DNA of 64,000 nucleotides from Facklamia lactis (lineage in GTDB: Bacteria; Bacillota; Bacilli; Lactobacillales; Aerococcaceae): assembly GCF_015863205.1 (NCBI RefSeq), contig NZ_JACBXQ010000002.1, positions 248,001-312,000 on the forward strand, written 5' to 3'. The notes beneath the pieces are model-generated. The model searched no databases. It was not told the DNA's origin and saw nothing but the letters and a program-made list of their open reading frames with translations. Below, one piece after another: positions 61,845 through 64,000 of the stretch. Within the stretch, counting starts at the first letter, position 1, and each line of letters begins with the position of its first letter. A program made the position numbers and the translations under genes.

Positions 61845-62774
61845 ATGGAAACTGTCTTACAGATTAACAATCTCACAAAAAGATACAACCACAATTATGC
61901 CCTAAAAGATGTTTCTTTAACCCTCAAAAAAGGAGATATTTATGGCTTAATCGGTAAAAATGGAGCAGGAAAAACAACCCTGATCAAACTGATTACCCAA
62001 CTTATTCATCCAAGTACAGGAAATATACAATTATTTGGCTCCCAAAACCAAAAAGAATTAACACAAGCTTTAAAATTCACAGGATCTGTCATCGAAACTC
62101 CAGCAGCCTATGATCATCTATCAGCTGCTGATAACTTGAACTATTACTGCCAGCTCAGAGGAATAGTCCATCCCAAACAATGTATCAAAGAAACCTTAGA
62201 ATTAGTTAACCTTTCCAACACCCAAAACAAAAAATTTAAAGACTTCTCTCTAGGTATGAAACAAAAATTAGGAATCGCCATTGCAATTCTCTCTAAACCA
62301 GACCTCTTGATTCTAGATGAACCCATAAATGGCTTGGATCCATTAGCCATTGTTGAATTCCGTCGATTAATCAAAAGATTACAAGAAGAGCAAGGAATGA
62401 CCATTATTATTTCCAGCCATATTCTGAGTGAACTCTATCAAGTTGCTAATCGATTTGGCATTCTCGATCAAGGGCAGCTGATTCGAGAAATTTCTAAGCA
62501 AGAATTTGAACATCTCAGTCAAGATTTTATTGTCCTTGAAACTCCTAACATTGAAAAAGCCAGTCATATTATCCAAGATAAAATGAATCTAAAGATCAAA
62601 GTCATTCACCAGAACTTACTTCATATTTTTGGTCAATCTCACCAAGTAAGTCAAATCATTCATTATTTGGTTAAAAACCACATAGAAATTAATGGAATCC
62701 ACTATTCTAAACAAAATTTAGAAGATTACTTTACTGATCTAATCAATACTCCTGAGGAGGGACAAAATGATTAA
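61845..62774 (+). CDS. ABC exporter ATP-binding protein, BcrA-like
   Basis: This 309-residue ATPase has Walker A GKNGAGKTTLIK (about 37-48), signature SLGMKQKLGIA, Walker B LLILDEPINGLDP and an H-loop in SSHILSELYQ. A C-terminal region of about 90 residues follows. It belongs to the bacitracin/lantibiotic-type exporters. AAAAAGGAG lies upstream of the ATG. It overlaps the permease gene by eight bases. The neighbouring sensor kinase suggests induction by an antibiotic or peptide, which is inferred. Confidence 0.88.
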   Translation: METVLQINNLTKRYNHNYALKDVSLTLKKGDIYGLIGKNGAGKTTLIKLITQLIHPSTGNIQLFGSQNQKELTQALKFTGSVIETPAAYDHLSAADNLNYYCQLRGIVHPKQCIKETLELVNLSNTQNKKFKDFSLGMKQKLGIAIAILSKPDLLILDEPINGLDPLAIVEFRRLIKRLQEEQGMTIIISSHILSELYQVANRFGILDQGQLIREISKQEFEHLSQDFIVLETPNIEKASHIIQDKMNLKIKVIHQNLLHIFGQSHQVSQIIHYLVKNHIEINGIHYSKQNLEDYFTDLINTPEEGQND

Positions 62775-63543
62775 CTCATTGAAAGCAGACCTTTTTCGTC
62801 TTTTTAAAAGTAGAGGTTTCTATATAACACTTTTTATCTTAATGCTTCATCAGCTCATGGTCATTATAAATGAAGCAGTTGGATCAATAGGGATTGTTTC
62901 GGACGCTTCTCCAGAAGAAGCCAATCATGTAATCGAGAATATAATTTGGACAGCCGAAGTAGCAATGAAACAATCCTCTCATACAACCAGTCTTCTCATT
63001 TATCTTGGATTGCCGCTTTTCGTCATGATTATTGGCTTTGATCTAGTACGAAACACCTACAAGAATATCCTAACGATTGGTATTAGTCGTACAGAGTATT
63101 TCCTCTCTAAACTAATGATTTTTGCTTTTGTTTTACTACTAGAAATAGTAACCTACTATACCATTGCTTTCTTAATAGGAGGGATAAGAAACGGATGGGG
63201 CGAGCTTGATAGCAACTTTTGGTCACATTTTGGACAGGTGCTCAGCTTTCAATACATCAACATTCTAGCCGTTTTCTCTCTGTCCATGGTGGTTCTCTAC
63301 TGGCTCTTTTCAAATGTTGGAGCCGTTATTGTTGCGGTTGCTTCCCCGATTATATTAGCCATTATGGCCATGTTCCTACAAAAAGACTGGCTAGCCTACT
63401 TCAACCTTCAAACAAATATTGACCAAGCTTGGTCAATCAATTTACAAACATCTTTTTGGCAAAACTCTATGTTCTACCCTTTTGTAACATTCTTGGTAGC
63501 AAGTATCTTATCACTTATTCTTTTTAAGCGTAAACCTTTATAA
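62767..63543 (+). CDS. ABC-2 type exporter permease
   Basis: This 258-residue protein has about six transmembrane segments, with an N-terminal amphipathic stretch and a large extracytoplasmic loop (about 35-75). It resembles the BcrB/LanG-type ABC-2 permeases paired with BcrA ATPases. It starts eight bases before the end of the ATPase gene, behind GAGGAGGG. The C-terminal tail is short and basic (KRKPL). The substrate is unknown. Confidence 0.8.
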   Translation: MINSLKADLFRLFKSRGFYITLFILMLHQLMVIINEAVGSIGIVSDASPEEANHVIENIIWTAEVAMKQSSHTTSLLIYLGLPLFVMIIGFDLVRNTYKNILTIGISRTEYFLSKLMIFAFVLLLEIVTYYTIAFLIGGIRNGWGELDSNFWSHFGQVLSFQYINILAVFSLSMVVLYWLFSNVGAVIVAVASPIILAIMAMFLQKDWLAYFNLQTNIDQAWSINLQTSFWQNSMFYPFVTFLVASILSLILFKRKPL

Positions 63544-63583
63544 CAAAACGTGGCTAATTCCGGAAAATGCGAATTAGTCACGC
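63544..63583. terminator. Terminator between the ABC exporter and the sensor kinase
   Basis: Arms CGTGGCTAATTC and GAATTAGTCACG pair with one G-U and are flanked by AAAA and TTTT, so it can serve both converging genes. Confidence 0.7.
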
Positions 63584-63591
63584 TTTTGTTT

Positions 63592-64000
63592 CTATAAATT
63601 CGGCCACTGAATCACCACAATAAAGCAGTCTTTTACATATTCTAAAAATAAATACCCACCTGTCATTTCCACAAGCTCCTGAGTAATATACAACCCTAAA
63701 CCTGACGATTTCTCACTAACTGACATATCCTCCGTATAAAAGCGCTGAGTTAGTTTTTCAATATGCTTAATAGTTTGTTTCGACTGATTAATCACTCTCA
63801 GCTCAATCCATTCTGCTTCTCTTTTTAGCTTTACTTCAAGCCTTTTCTCACCGTGCTTCAACACATTGCCTATCACATTCTGTAAGATTCGATTTATTAG
63901 GTCAGAGTCAGAAGTAAACACAATTCTTTCTTCAATATCTATCTCCACTTCAAAATGTTCACGAGTTAATAAATCATAAAAAGTAAATAATTGCTCGGTT
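63592..64000 (-). CDS. Sensor histidine kinase, C-terminal part only
   Basis: The C-terminal 135 or so codons of a kinase run off the right edge. The ATP-binding domain shows the N box QNVIGNVLKHG, a region RFYTEDMSVSEKSSGLGLYIT with the G box, and a last strand FIVVIQWPNL. The frame remains open to the window end, so the GTG at 63948 is internal rather than a start. The G-box and N-box spacing fits a BceS/BcrS-like kinase. It converges with the ABC exporter, which it may control; no response regulator lies in the window. Confidence 0.75.
   Translation of the reverse strand, partial: TEQLFTFYDLLTREHFEVEIDIEERIVFTSDSDLINRILQNVIGNVLKHGEKRLEVKLKREAEWIELRVINQSKQTIKHIEKLTQRFYTEDMSVSEKSSGLGLYITQELVEMTGGYLFLEYVKDCFIVVIQWPNL

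Noticed and set aside
1-64000. tRNA, rRNA, CRISPR arrays, insertion sequences or prophage genes
   Set aside because: No cloverleaf or rRNA-like segment, no regularly spaced direct repeats, and no transposase or integrase gene was found on either strand.

Overview
The window is AT-rich, gene-dense bacterial DNA from a Gram-positive of the Bacillota, most likely order Lactobacillales (an Aerococcaceae- or Carnobacteriaceae-like lineage; the genus cannot be fixed from this sequence). The evidence is the strong AGGAGG-type ribosome binding sites, TTG starts, TGnTATAAT extended -10 promoters, cre-like sites, a glmS ribozyme, an LPxTG surface protein, and families such as YitT, DegV/DUF1836 and the DUF402 nucleotide phosphatase. 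I found no rRNA, tRNA, CRISPR array, phage or insertion sequence, and no gene-free stretch over 300 bases.

Layout. 1-0.4 kb: start of an alanine/glycine symporter whose promoter overlaps a cre site. 0.6-5.8 kb: a YnjEBCD-type ABC importer operon (rhodanese, binding protein, two permeases, ATPase). 6-10.4 kb: a cysteine-desulfurase-like enzyme, a LysR regulator, an FAD/NAD(P) protein and a TVP38/VTT membrane protein. 10.4-13.2 kb: methylglyoxal synthase, a sugar-isomerase-like protein, an ArsC/Spx-like protein and a dipeptidase. 13.3-17.5 kb: a complete SirTM ADP-ribosylation/lipoylation operon (GcvH-L, macrodomain, class M sirtuin, lipoate ligase, luciferase-like oxidoreductase). 17.6-23.2 kb: YitT, glmS with its self-cleaving ribozyme, type I pullulanase and a DUF402 phosphatase. 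23.4-33.2 kb: a luciferase-like oxidoreductase/FMN reductase pair, a cysteine-free MutY, RecX, a split ThrE exporter with DUF1858 and DUF438 proteins, a DUF697 protein, and an L-serine dehydratase whose alpha and beta parts are fused in the reverse of the E. coli order. 33.2-48.4 kb: PsiE, an M20 hydrolase, a long cysE-cysK-GNAT-trkH-trkA-unknown-nnrD run, DegV/DUF1836, YebC, exonuclease III, a MATE exporter, a purine permease and glyoxalase II.

48.5-57.7 kb: after an O6-alkylguanine-DNA methyltransferase comes an aromatic meta-cleavage cluster: catechol 2,3-dioxygenase, ring-fission hydrolase, semialdehyde dehydrogenase, hydratase, 4-hydroxy-2-oxovalerate aldolase, acylating acetaldehyde dehydrogenase and an extra HpcH-type aldolase. 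A divergent IclR regulator has cre-like sites in its leader. The hydrolytic branch from catechol to pyruvate and acetyl-CoA is complete, but no ring-hydroxylating enzyme is present. 57.7-64 kb: an LPxTG protein with three ~125-residue repeats, a DUF1697 protein, a DUF2812 gene broken by two in-frame stops upstream of its PadR regulator, a GNAT enzyme, a BcrA-like ABC exporter and the end of a sensor kinase.

Most distinctive are the SirTM operon, the meta-cleavage pathway in an apparent lactic-acid-bacterium relative, the cluster-less MutY, the reverse-order serine dehydratase, the unlipidated YnjB-type binding protein and the unfamiliar repeat-bearing surface protein. I saw no clearly unprecedented multi-gene system; most novelty lies in variant architectures of known families.
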